Assembly: GCF_001528665.1 (NCBI RefSeq)
Contig: NZ_BBYJ01000029.1
Span: forward strand, 1 to 64,000
Direction of reading: 5' to 3'
Source of the DNA: Microtetraspora malaysiensis
GTDB lineage: Bacteria; Actinomycetota; Actinomycetes; Streptosporangiales; Streptosporangiaceae
DNA: 64,000 nt
The notes beneath the pieces are model-generated. The model was given only the letters and a program-made list of their open reading frames with translations, was not told the origin of the DNA and did no database searches. Each line of letters opens with the position of its first letter. The stretch's first letter is position 1. The translations under genes and the position numbers were made by a program. Of this stretch, positions 51,888 through 59,901 are shown piece after piece.

Positions 51888-53060
51888 TCAGCGCGCCAGG
51901 CTCGCCACGTAGCCGGCGAACCGCTCGTCGATCTCCTCGCCGGTCAGGCCGAAGTCCGACAACTTGTACCGGTGCGCCGGCCGGCGCGGGCCGGAGCGGC
52001 TCTCGTCGTGCATCCGCGCCATGGCGGTACGCGCCTCGTCGCCGAGACGCAGCCCGAAGTGGGCGTAGACGGCCTCGATCGTGCCCATGGGGTCGCGGAC
52101 GAAGTCGTCGTAGTGGACGTCGAAGAAGCGCGCCCGGTCATGCTTCGCGCGTTCGGCGCGGAACCGGTCCAGGCCGCGGCTCCACAGGTCGAGCTGGTCC
52201 CGCCCGATCACCGCCTCGGTGAACGCCTCCGACCAGCCCGCGGTCGCGTGCGCGGCCAGGCTGCACATCGACGCCATCGCCGTACGCGGGGAGCGGTGCG
52301 TCTGGATGACGAGCGCGTCCGGATAGACCGCGAGGAGCGCGTCGAGGGCGAACAGGTGGCTCGGGTTCTTCAGGACCCAGCGCCGGCCGGCGTCGCGGAG
52401 CCCGATGAGCTGGAGGTTGCGCCGGTGCCGCCGGTAGGCCGGCGTCCAGTCCTGCCCGTCCAGCCAGGCCGAGTACGCCGGGATGTGGGCGAGGCACTCG
52501 AACGAGATCGACCGCATCGACTGGCGGAGGAGCTGCCAGCACTCCTCCACCATGTCGGCCGAGATGTAGTGCACCCCCATGAACTCGGGGTTCTCCACGT
52601 GGTGCCGCTCGTAGCCGGACTGGATCGCCCGGTAGACGGGGTCGTCCGCCCAGGTCTCGCGCGGCGGGCGCGGCTGCGGCGCCTCCGCCAGCCACACCTC
52701 CAGCCCCTGGTGCGCGGGGTCGGCGGTGAGCAGCCGGTGCAGCGCCGTGGTCCCGGTGCGCGGCAGCCCGGTGACGAAGATCGGCCGCTCGACGGGCACG
52801 TCCGCGTGCTCCGGGTGCCGCCGCCACGCCTCCTCCGACCACAGCCGGGCGGCCAGCGCGCCGCGCAGGAAGGAGCGCTGCGCCCGGCGGCCCAGCGGGG
52901 TGAGCGCCGCCTCCCTCGCGTACGAGTCGAGCAGCACCTCAAGGCCGTCCAGGTAGGCGTCCGCGCCGAAGTCGGCCAAGCCGGTGATCTTGCGGGCCGA
53001 GGCGTGCAGATCCTCGACCGTGCCGACATCCGTACGGACGGCGTCGCGTCCTGTGGTCAT
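51888..53060 (-). CDS. Sulfotransferase family protein
   Basis: A 390-residue PAPS-dependent sulfotransferase-like protein. The 5'-phosphosulfate loop is IFVTGLPRTGTTALHRLL (residues ~95-112); the 3'-phosphate region is in WVLKNPSHLFALDALLAVYPDALVIQTHRSPRTAMASM; FDVHYDDFVRDPMGTIEAVYAHFGL is the usual C-terminal motif. This clade often clusters with steroid- or lipid-degradation genes in actinobacteria. The ATG at 53060 lies 14 bases after the SDR stop in the same operon. Substrate unknown, probably a hydroxylated hydrophobic compound. Confidence 0.85.
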   Translation of the reverse strand: MTTGRDAVRTDVGTVEDLHASARKITGLADFGADAYLDGLEVLLDSYAREAALTPLGRRAQRSFLRGALAARLWSEEAWRRHPEHADVPVERPIFVTGLPRTGTTALHRLLTADPAHQGLEVWLAEAPQPRPPRETWADDPVYRAIQSGYERHHVENPEFMGVHYISADMVEECWQLLRQSMRSISFECLAHIPAYSAWLDGQDWTPAYRRHRRNLQLIGLRDAGRRWVLKNPSHLFALDALLAVYPDALVIQTHRSPRTAMASMCSLAAHATAGWSEAFTEAVIGRDQLDLWSRGLDRFRAERAKHDRARFFDVHYDDFVRDPMGTIEAVYAHFGLRLGDEARTAMARMHDESRSGPRRPAHRYKLSDFGLTGEEIDERFAGYVASLAR

Positions 53061-53074
53061 CGCGAACCTCCGGG

Positions 53075-53881
53075 TCAGTGGTGCCATTCGCCGCAGTTGA
53101 CGTCCAGGCACTGCCCGGTGACCGCCCGCGCCCCCGGGGACAGCAGGAACACCGCGACGTCGGCGACCTCGTCGGGCTCGGGCAGCCGGCGCAGGTCGGT
53201 CGTCGCGGCCGTCTCGTCGTACACCTGCCGTGTGGTGACGCCGCGCTCCCGGGCGAGGGACCGGAAGTACCACTTCAGGTTGTCCGCCCAGATGTATCCG
53301 GGCGCGATGGAGTTGACCCGAACACCCCGCGGCCCCAGCTCCGTCGCCAGGCTCTGCGCGATGGAGAGCAGCGCCGTCTTCGCCATCTTGTACGCGCCGA
53401 ACGTGCGCCGCGAGTGCCGCAGCACCGCCGAGTTGACCATCACGACGGAGCCGCCGCCCTCGGCGAGCGCGGGCGTGAGAAGGCGGGTCAGCCGCAGCGT
53501 GGACAGCACGTTCGTCTCGAATCCGGCCCGCACCGCGTCGAGGTCGACCGTGCCCAGGTCGGCCAGCGGCGGGATCGCGAAGGCGTTGTTCACCAGGCCG
53601 TCCACCCGGCCGTACGCCTCCAGGGCGGCGTCGGCCAGCCGGCGGCACGACGCCTCGTCGGTGATGTCGGTCGGCACGGTCAGGGCGCGGCGGCCGAGCG
53701 CCGCGACCTCCTCGGCCACCTCGGCCAGCCGGGACTCGGTGCGCGCGGCCAGCACCACGTCGGCTCCGGCGCGCGCGGATCGTACGGCGAGGGCGCGGCC
53801 GAGGCCCGGCCCGACGCCGGAGACGACGACGACCTTGCCCTCCAGCGACATCGGGTCCTCCACGGGGTCCTGCGCCGCCAT
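53075..53881 (-). CDS. Short-chain dehydrogenase/reductase
   Basis: A 268-residue classical SDR. Cofactor motif VVSGVGPGLGRALA (GxxxGxG type), VNNAFAIPP in place of the common NNAG, the active-site Ser in VMVNSAVLRHS and the YxxxK pair in FGAYKMAKTALL. RTES after the second strand suggests NADP(H). The ATG overlaps the stop of the DUF1214-like gene (ATGA), so translation is coupled. It likely oxidises or reduces a hydroxyl/keto group on the substrate handled by the neighbouring sulfotransferase. Confidence 0.9.
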   Translation of the reverse strand: MAAQDPVEDPMSLEGKVVVVSGVGPGLGRALAVRSARAGADVVLAARTESRLAEVAEEVAALGRRALTVPTDITDEASCRRLADAALEAYGRVDGLVNNAFAIPPLADLGTVDLDAVRAGFETNVLSTLRLTRLLTPALAEGGGSVVMVNSAVLRHSRRTFGAYKMAKTALLSIAQSLATELGPRGVRVNSIAPGYIWADNLKWYFRSLARERGVTTRQVYDETAATTDLRRLPEPDEVADVAVFLLSPGARAVTGQCLDVNCGEWHH

Positions 53882-55059
53882 CAGCCCAGCATCCTTCGGG
53901 CGACGGCGATCTGGCGGGCGGCGACGCGCTCCGCCCATTCCCCCGGGCTCACCCGCTGCCGTTCGTAATGGGGGAGGCGTCGCGGCAGTTCGTCGAACGG
54001 GAGCACCTCCACCTCGGGGCCGTCCTCCGGTTTGAGCTCGCGCGCGAGCCGCTGCCAGCGGAACTGCAGGTATCCGCGGCGGTGCCCGGTGCGCTCGATC
54101 CAGTTGGCCAGGCCGGGGTCGCGCTCGCTGACGACGTAGCGGATCATCCCGTCGGGATCGATCCGGGCCTGGTCGGCGGTCAGGCTCGTCTGGTGGTTGA
54201 TGTAGTCCAGCGAGACGTACCACATGCTGCCGAGCTGGAAGCCCTGGTACGGCGCGTCCGAGCGGGCGGCGGCCGGCACCGTGATCACCATGACCTGGTC
54301 GCCGTCGAGGTCGTAGTGCCCGACGGAGGAGTACTGCGTGGCCAGGCCGCCGGGTGTGGGCCGCGGCTCCGTCATCGTGTTGACCGGCAGCGAGAGGTAG
54401 TGCCACTCGGGGAAGGCGAGGAACGTGCGCAGCCGCGCGACCAGGATCCGGCCGGCCACGTCGAAGCGCTTGGCCATCGCCTCGGGCGAGCGTGGCGGGG
54501 GAGCGGAGCCGAGCGTGCCGGCGCGGTGCAGCCGGATCTCGCCGGGCCGTTCGTTCTCCCAGTCGCTGAAGACCTCGCGCACGACCAGCATCGCCGAGCC
54601 GGGCCCGAGCGTGAAACGGTTCGGCCCGCCGCCCGACCCGGCCGGCCCGAAGCGCAGCTCGTACGTTCCGTCCGGGGCGATCTCGATGTCGCGGTCGTCG
54701 AACGCGGTGAGGCTGTCGGGCGAGCGCGCCGGGGAGTAGTCGCCGTTGAGCACCTGGAAGCTGAGGTCGGACGTGGTGCCGCGCCGTCCCGACACCACGT
54801 ACTCCGCGTCGTCGCGGATGTAGGCGTGGAAGTAGAGCGTGTCGGGGTTGTCCAGGCCGAGCTTGGCGTACGGCCCGGTGGAGGCGACGAAGAACGGGAA
54901 GTCGCGCTCGTAGGCCCAGGCCAGGTGCAGCGACGCCTTGATGCTGCCGGAGAGGTAGTCGAGCCCCTCGGCCAGATCCTGATCGGTCCGCACGTGCGGC
55001 GCCGAGCGGATGATCCGCTCGGCCTCGGCGATCGCCTGGGCGAATGTCTGCGTGGCCAC
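53881..55059 (-). CDS. DUF1214-like protein in a catabolic operon
   Basis: A 392-residue protein. The central and C-terminal parts (TLYFHAYIRDDAEYVVSGRRGT, SLPVNTMTEPRPTP, WYVSLDYINHQTSLTADQA and DGMIRYVVSERDPG) resemble DUF1214-containing proteins common next to steroid and terpenoid catabolic genes in actinobacteria. No catalytic residues are known. No membrane segment or signal peptide. The GTG at 55059 is preceded by GAGGGGGTCC. It is the first gene of the minus-strand operon and faces the IclR gene across an 88-base control region. Confidence 0.65.
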   Translation of the reverse strand: MATQTFAQAIAEAERIIRSAPHVRTDQDLAEGLDYLSGSIKASLHLAWAYERDFPFFVASTGPYAKLGLDNPDTLYFHAYIRDDAEYVVSGRRGTTSDLSFQVLNGDYSPARSPDSLTAFDDRDIEIAPDGTYELRFGPAGSGGGPNRFTLGPGSAMLVVREVFSDWENERPGEIRLHRAGTLGSAPPPRSPEAMAKRFDVAGRILVARLRTFLAFPEWHYLSLPVNTMTEPRPTPGGLATQYSSVGHYDLDGDQVMVITVPAAARSDAPYQGFQLGSMWYVSLDYINHQTSLTADQARIDPDGMIRYVVSERDPGLANWIERTGHRRGYLQFRWQRLARELKPEDGPEVEVLPFDELPRRLPHYERQRVSPGEWAERVAARQIAVARRMLG

Positions 55060-55076
55060 CGGACCCCCTCGGATCG

Positions 55077-55094
55077 CGGTACAGATATGTACCG
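55077..55094. promoter_or_regulatory. Palindromic operator in the IclR divergent promoter
   Basis: Perfect 18-base inverted repeat CGGTACAGATATGTACCG (7-bp arms, GATA centre) in the 88 bases between the divergent operon and the IclR gene. Size and symmetry suit an IclR-family dimer site controlling both directions. Confidence 0.65.
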
Positions 55095-55147
55095 AAGCGG
55101 TAGGTTGTCGTCCACGTGAGCGTAGAACTGGTTCTAGGAGATGGTCA

Positions 55148-56071
55148 ATGCCGACGCCGAGGAGCTCGCCGCCGACCCAGCGCGTGGTCGCCGTCATCGA
55201 CCACCTCGTCACAGCCCGGGGCCGCCGCCTCGGCCTGTCCGCGCTCGCCCGCGAGCTGGGCATCAGCAAGCCGACGTGCCTCGGTATCCTCACCGAGCTG
55301 GTCGCGGCCGGCTACCTGGTGCGCGACCCGCGCACGCTGACGTACGGCCTCGGCCCCGCCCTCGTCGCGGCCGGCCGGGCCGCGCAGGGGGAACTCCTCT
55401 CCGGCGAAGTCGCGCGGCGCCACCTCTCGCCGCTGTCCGAGCGGTACGGCGTGACGTGCACCGCCTCGGCCGTGGTCGGAGACGAGATCATGATCCTGGA
55501 GGCGGTGGTCCCGTCCGGCGCGCCGCCGGTCAAGGTGGGCGAGCGCTACCCGTTCGCCCCGCCGGTCGGGCTGATGTACGTGCTGTGGGGCCCCGACGAG
55601 GAGCTCGACCGGTGGCTGACCAAGGAGCCGACGCTGCCGGTGCGGATGGACCGCGAGCACCTGCGCGCCGTGGTCGAGCGGTGCCGGGAGTCCGGATACC
55701 TCGTGGAGAGCCTCACCCCGGCCGGCATGCGGCTCCACTCGCTGATGGCCGGGGTCGCGGCGTACGAGCTGCCGCAGGAGGTGCGCGCGCTGGTCGGCGA
55801 GATGGTGTCGAGCCTCGGAGAGCGCGTCTACCTGGGCGCCGACCTCGATCCGCGGCGCAGGCACCCGGTGCACCTCGTCGCTGCGCCCACGTACGACGCC
55901 GGCGGTGGGCAGGAGATGGTGCTGACCCTGCACGTCGGCGCGTCCGTCACCGGCGCGGAGATCGCCCGGCGCGGTTCCGAACTGGCGGCGGCCGCGAGCG
56001 CGGTCACCGCCGAGCTCGGCGGCAGGTCGCCGGTCAGGCCCCGGCGGGAGATGCCCAGCGGTTCGCGGTGA
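55148..56071 (+). CDS. IclR family transcriptional regulator
   Basis: A 307-residue regulator. Winged helix-turn-helix at the N-terminus (SALARELGISKPTCLGILTELVAAGYLVRD) and a large ligand-binding domain (GVTCTASAVVGDEIMILEAVV, VKVGERYPFAPPVGLMYVLWG). The ATG at 55148 has TAGGAG upstream; earlier in-frame starts overlap the divergent gene. It probably represses or activates the DUF1214-SDR-sulfotransferase operon in response to a catabolite. Its last 38 bases overlap the convergent SnoaL-like gene. Confidence 0.88.
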   Translation: MPTPRSSPPTQRVVAVIDHLVTARGRRLGLSALARELGISKPTCLGILTELVAAGYLVRDPRTLTYGLGPALVAAGRAAQGELLSGEVARRHLSPLSERYGVTCTASAVVGDEIMILEAVVPSGAPPVKVGERYPFAPPVGLMYVLWGPDEELDRWLTKEPTLPVRMDREHLRAVVERCRESGYLVESLTPAGMRLHSLMAGVAAYELPQEVRALVGEMVSSLGERVYLGADLDPRRRHPVHLVAAPTYDAGGGQEMVLTLHVGASVTGAEIARRGSELAAAASAVTAELGGRSPVRPRREMPSGSR

Positions 56072-56516
56072 ACCGCAGGCTCGGCAGGTCGTCGAGGGAG
56101 ACGGAGAACTCGTATGTCCGCTCGTGGCCGGTGGCGCTGATCCGCCACCGCCCGTCCGGGCAGTGCCGGTAGGTGTCCCGGTAGTAGCCGGCGCCCCGGA
56201 TCAGCAGCCGGTGTTCCATGACGATGACCGTGTCCTCCAGGCACCAGCTCCCCGTGGCGTCGTCGCCGCCGACCTCGATCTCGGGGTGGCTGACGAGATG
56301 CGTGGTGATCATGCCGGCGCCCAGGGTGGCGCGCATGTAGCCGGCGATGGCGTCCCGCCCGGCCAGGCGCAGCGGCTCGCGGAGCATTGGGGTGTCGTAA
56401 GCCGCGACGGCGTCGTCGGTGAAGGTGTCGGTGAAGTCGTCCCAGAGCTTGAGGTCCAGACAGCGCAGGTAGCGGTACTTCACCTGGCGGATCTCTTCGA
56501 GAGTGGTCGGATCCAT
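56034..56516 (-). CDS. SnoaL-like/NTF2-fold protein
   Basis: A 160-residue NTF2-fold protein of the SnoaL_4 type. It has the opening EEIRQVKYRYLRCLDLKLWDDFTDTFTDDAVAAYDT, the catalytic-type His in GMITTHLVSHPEIEVGGDDATG, and the end WRISATGHERTYEF. Such proteins act as dehydratases, hydratases or binding partners in steroid and polyketide metabolism. Its 3' end overlaps the IclR 3' end by 38 bases (convergent). An IS605-type element begins within about 20 bases upstream of its ATG, which may have cut it from its promoter. Confidence 0.8.
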   Translation of the reverse strand: MDPTTLEEIRQVKYRYLRCLDLKLWDDFTDTFTDDAVAAYDTPMLREPLRLAGRDAIAGYMRATLGAGMITTHLVSHPEIEVGGDDATGSWCLEDTVIVMEHRLLIRGAGYYRDTYRHCPDGRWRISATGHERTYEFSVSLDDLPSLRFTANRWASPAGA

Positions 56517-56638
56517 CAGATCGGCGCGGAGGGGACCGCCTGCTTTAGCCGGCGGGGCAATCCGCGCTCCCTCCCTTCGGGTTTTGTCGGCGGCTGCCGA
56601 TAGCGTGGCGATCTCGTTACTGAACGTGGGAGGTGGGA

Positions 56639-57823
56639 GTGCGCAGGTCGTACAAGTTCTTGCTGCGCCCCACCGGCAAACAGGCCGCCGCGCTCGCGCA
56701 GTGCTTGGAAGACCACCGGATGTTGTACAACGCGGCGTTGGAGCACCGCCGTACTGCTTACGGCAAGGCGGGCGTGACCGTGCGCTACGGCGACCAGTCC
56801 GGCGAGCTGAAGCACATCCGCGCCGACGACCCCGCCGGTCAGGGCCGCTGGTCGTTCTCCTCCCAGCAGGCCACGCTCCGCCGGTTGGAGAAGGCGTTCA
56901 CCGCGTTCTTCCGCCGCGTCAAGGCCGGGCAGAAGCCGGGCTTCCCCCGCTTCAAAGGACGTGGCTGGTTCGACACCGTCGAGTGGCCCAAGGACGGCGA
57001 CGGCTGCCGGTGGGTCTCCCAACCGGAGCACCCCACCGCCACGTTCGTCCGCCTTCAAGGGGTCGGGCATGTCCGTGTGCATCAGCACCGCGCGATACGC
57101 GGCCGGGTGAAGACGGTCAGCGTGAAGCGGGAAGGCTCCCGTTGGTATGTGGTCCTGTCCTGCGACGACGTTCCCGCCCAACAGCTCCCGGCCACGAGGG
57201 CGGTCGTCGGCCTGGACATGGGCGTTGCATCGCTCGTCACGACCAGCGACGGGGAACACCTGGCAAACCCGCGCCACTTGCAAGCGTCCGCCGATCGTGT
57301 CGCGGCGGCCCAGCAGGCTCTCGCCCGTAAGAAGCGGGGCTCCAAGCGGCGCCGTAAGGCCGTGGCCAGGGTCACGGCGTTGCATGCCAAGGTCCGCCGT
57401 AAACGTCTGGATACCGCACACAAGACCGCGCTCACGCTGGTTCGCGACTATGACGTCATCGTGCATGAGGACCTGCGGATCGCGAACATGACCCGCAGCG
57501 CGTGCGGCACGACCGAGGCGCCCGGCCGGAATGTCGCGGCCAAGTCCGGTCTGAACCGTTCGATTCTGGACGCGGGTTGGGGGGTGTTTCTGACGGTCCT
57601 CGCGCACAAGGCTGAAAGCGCCGGTCGTGAGCTGATCGCAGTCGATCCCGCCAACACCTCCCGCACGTGCGCCCGTTGCGGGCGCTGCGCGAAGGAGAAC
57701 CGCGTCACCCAGGCCGAGTTCGCCTGCGTGGCGTGCGGGCATGCCGCGCACGCCGATGCAAACGCGGCGATCAACATCCTCAGGGCAGGGCTTGCCCTTC
57801 GTGAGGCTGCGGATGCGGCTTAG
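56639..57823 (+). CDS. tnpB: TnpB RNA-guided endonuclease
   Basis: A 394-residue TnpB (OrfB). RuvC-like catalytic residues: D193 in VVGLDMGVAS, E277 in VIVHEDLRI and D373 in HADANAAINI. A zinc ribbon lies between the last two (CARCGRCAKENRVTQAEFACVACG). The N-terminal part has the usual HRMLYNAALEHRR and the basic FPRFKGRG segment. All key residues are intact, so the nuclease may be active. The GTG at 56639 was chosen because GGGAGG precedes it; GTG 56633 is also open. TnpB cuts DNA next to a TAM using the omega-RNA from the element's right end. Confidence 0.92.
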   Translation: MRRSYKFLLRPTGKQAAALAQCLEDHRMLYNAALEHRRTAYGKAGVTVRYGDQSGELKHIRADDPAGQGRWSFSSQQATLRRLEKAFTAFFRRVKAGQKPGFPRFKGRGWFDTVEWPKDGDGCRWVSQPEHPTATFVRLQGVGHVRVHQHRAIRGRVKTVSVKREGSRWYVVLSCDDVPAQQLPATRAVVGLDMGVASLVTTSDGEHLANPRHLQASADRVAAAQQALARKKRGSKRRRKAVARVTALHAKVRRKRLDTAHKTALTLVRDYDVIVHEDLRIANMTRSACGTTEAPGRNVAAKSGLNRSILDAGWGVFLTVLAHKAESAGRELIAVDPANTSRTCARCGRCAKENRVTQAEFACVACGHAAHADANAAINILRAGLALREAADAA

Positions 57824-57859
57824 CGAGAAGCCGCTCCCTTCACGGAGCGGAGGAGTCAC
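57780..57859 (+). ncRNA. 3' part of omega-RNA (TnpB guide scaffold)
   Basis: In IS605 elements the guide RNA overlaps the end of tnpB and runs past the right end. Here the stable hairpin at 57831-57850 and AGGAGTCAC (57851-57859) would form the scaffold end. The guide would then begin at about 57860 with GCGCCTCAGCATCACC. The 5' limit is arbitrary. Inferred from element layout. Confidence 0.5.
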
Positions 57860-57932
57860 GCGCCTCAGCATCACCGACCGGCGGCCGGCTGGCAAGAACT
57901 TGTTCTATTTTCGCTCGGCATAGCATGGAGGT

Positions 57933-59051
57933 ATGGGCGCGCGTCCGGTGACGCTGTTCCTCGGCGGCGACGTCATGCTCGGCCGCGGTGTGGACCAGAT
58001 CCTGCCGCACCCCGGCAACCCCGCGCTGCGCGAGGCGCACGTCGGCGACGCCCGCACGTACGTCGAACTGGCCGAGGCGGTGAACGGGCCGATCCCGCGC
58101 CCGGTGGACGTCACCTGGCCCTGGGGCGAGGCGCTCGCGCTGCTCGACGAGGCCGCCCCCGACGCGCGGCTGCTCAACCTGGAGACGAGCGTCACGCGCG
58201 ACGGCGCGTTCGTCCCCGGCAAGGGCGTCCACTACCGCATGAACCCGGCCAACCTGCCCTGCCTGGCCGCGGCCCGGCCGGACGCGTGCGCGCTCGCCAA
58301 CAACCACGTCCTGGACTTCGGCCGCGCGGGCCTCGCCGAGACCCTGGACGCGCTCGCCGCCGCCGGCCTGCCCGCCGCCGGCGCCGGGCGGGACGTGGAT
58401 CAGGCGCGGGCGCCGGTGGCCGTGCCGCTGCCGGGAGGCGGGCGGCTGCTGTTCTTCTCGTTCGGCATGGCCTCCAGCGGCATCCCGGAGGACTGGGCGG
58501 CGACCGCGGGCCGCTCGGGTGTGGACTTCGTCGACGACCTCTCCGAGGACGCGGCGGCGGCGATCGCCGAGCGGGTCCGCCGCGCGAAGCGGCCCGGCGA
58601 CCTCGCCGTCGCCTCCATCCACTGGGGTTCCAACTGGGGGTACCGGGTCTCCCGGACGCAGGTCCGGTTCGCGCACGCGCTCGTGGCGGGCGGCGTCGAC
58701 CTCGTGCACGGCCACTCCTCGCACCATCCGCGCCCGATCGAGCTGCACCGGGGCCGGATCGTGCTGTACGGCTGCGGCGACCTGGTGGACGACTACGAGG
58801 GCATCACCGGGTACGAGGAGTTCCGCGACGACCTGCGCCTGCTGTACTTCGCCTCGCTCGACCCCGAGTCGGGGCGGGCGACCGCGCTGCGCATGGCGCC
58901 GTTGCGGGCCCGGCGGATGCGGCTGTGTCGCGCCGCGCCGGACGACGTCGAGTGGCTGCGGGCGACCCTCGACCGCGTCAGCCACGGCTTCGGGGTCCGG
59001 GTCGTCGGCGATCCTGACGTCGACGGCATGCTCGCGGCGCGAGAGGCGTGA
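57933..59051 (+). CDS. CapA/PgsA-like metallophosphatase-fold protein
   Basis: A 372-residue protein of the CapA family. TLFLGGDVMLGRGVDQIL at the N-terminus, RLLNLETSVT, ALANNHVLDFGRAGLAETLDAL and VASIHWGSNWGY with VHGHSSHHPRPIELHRGR are the metal-binding blocks of the metallophosphoesterase-like fold. Unlike poly-gamma-glutamate capsule CapA, there is no membrane anchor or signal peptide, so it is a cytoplasmic member of unknown role. It starts close after a GGAGG; TAGCAT upstream may give a near-leaderless transcript. Its stop overlaps the methyltransferase start. Confidence 0.85.
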   Translation: MGARPVTLFLGGDVMLGRGVDQILPHPGNPALREAHVGDARTYVELAEAVNGPIPRPVDVTWPWGEALALLDEAAPDARLLNLETSVTRDGAFVPGKGVHYRMNPANLPCLAAARPDACALANNHVLDFGRAGLAETLDALAAAGLPAAGAGRDVDQARAPVAVPLPGGGRLLFFSFGMASSGIPEDWAATAGRSGVDFVDDLSEDAAAAIAERVRRAKRPGDLAVASIHWGSNWGYRVSRTQVRFAHALVAGGVDLVHGHSSHHPRPIELHRGRIVLYGCGDLVDDYEGITGYEEFRDDLRLLYFASLDPESGRATALRMAPLRARRMRLCRAAPDDVEWLRATLDRVSHGFGVRVVGDPDVDGMLAAREA

Positions 59052-59689
59052 CCGTGCCCGGGTCGCCCGAGTCCCTCGCCGAGATCCTGCGGGCCGAGGG
59101 CGTCCGCGACGAGCGCCTGCTCGCCGCGGTGCGGACGACGCCCCGGGCCGGCTTCGTCCCGGCCGACCTCGCCGACGGGGCCTACGACGACGTGCCGCTG
59201 CCGATCGGGCACGGCCAGGTGACCACCCAGCCGTCGCTGTCGGCGCGGATGATCGAGGGGCTGGGGCTGACCGGGAGCGAGCACGTGCTGGAGGTCGGCA
59301 CCGGCCTCGGCTTCCAGACCGCGCTGCTCGCGCGCCTCGCCGCCGACGTCGTGACGATCGAGCTGCGGCCCGACCTCTGCGCGGAGGCCCGGAACAACCT
59401 GGCCCGCCACGGCGTGGGCAACGTCGAGGTCTTCACGGGCGACGGAAGCCGTGGGGTGCCCGAGCGCGCGCCGTACGACGCGGTCCTCGTGTCGGCCGCC
59501 TATCCCGAGGTGCCCGCGCCGCTGACCGGGCAGCTCCGGGTCGGCGGCCGCCTGGTGCAGCCGATCGGCACCGGCGGGCAGGAGGAGGTTGTGCTGTTCG
59601 AGCGCGTCCCGGCCGGGCTGGAGCGCCGTCAGGTCCTCACGCTGGCCAGGTTCGTCCGCCTCCACGGCCGGTACGGTTACCCGCGCTGA
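59048..59689 (+). CDS. pcm: Protein-L-isoaspartate O-methyltransferase
   Basis: A 213-residue SAM-dependent methyltransferase that repairs L-isoaspartyl residues. The start RDERLLAAVRTTPRAGFVP and the substrate loop DVPLPIGHGQVTTQPSLSARMIE are diagnostic; the SAM-binding loop is VLEVGTGLGFQTALLARLA, followed by VVTIELRPDLCAEARNNL. The GTG overlaps the CapA-like stop by 4 bases, so the pair is co-translated. Slightly shorter C-terminus than long actinobacterial forms. Confidence 0.9.
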   Translation: MTVPGSPESLAEILRAEGVRDERLLAAVRTTPRAGFVPADLADGAYDDVPLPIGHGQVTTQPSLSARMIEGLGLTGSEHVLEVGTGLGFQTALLARLAADVVTIELRPDLCAEARNNLARHGVGNVEVFTGDGSRGVPERAPYDAVLVSAAYPEVPAPLTGQLRVGGRLVQPIGTGGQEEVVLFERVPAGLERRQVLTLARFVRLHGRYGYPR

Positions 59690-59723
59690 CCAGGCACTCC
59701 CGGTACGGCTGTCCGCGCTGACC
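59668..59723 (+). repeat. Imperfect 24-bp direct repeat across the pcm stop
   Basis: The end of pcm (from CCGGTACGG to CGCGCTGACC) is repeated 32 bases later with three changes. Together with a weak hairpin near 59811-59835 it fills the gap before the transporter operon. Probably a small local duplication. Confidence 0.6.
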
Positions 59724-59901
59724 GGGGGTCTCCGGAAGCGGCGCTCGTACCGGCTCAGGCTAGGCCCCCGCGAGGCCGGAGAAACAGAACCGTCGCGTTT
59801 TTCGATGCTGAGGGCCGTAAAGCCTCACGGCTCTTGGGGATGTGATCCGTGATCGCCAGCATTCCTGGACACATGGCTGCTGAACCACCCAGGAGATATC
59901 A

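Larger units (their letters stand above)
56525..57859 (+). mobile_element. IS200/IS605-type element with tnpB only
   Basis: A single-gene IS605-family element. The left side has a hairpin CCGCCTGC-TTTA-GCCGGCGG (56537-56556, one mismatch); the right side has CCGCTCC-CTTCAC-GGAGCGG (57831-57850) followed by AGGAGTCAC. There is no tnpA, so movement would need a transposase in trans. There are no terminal inverted repeats or target duplication, as expected for this family. Exact left boundary is uncertain. Confidence 0.7.
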
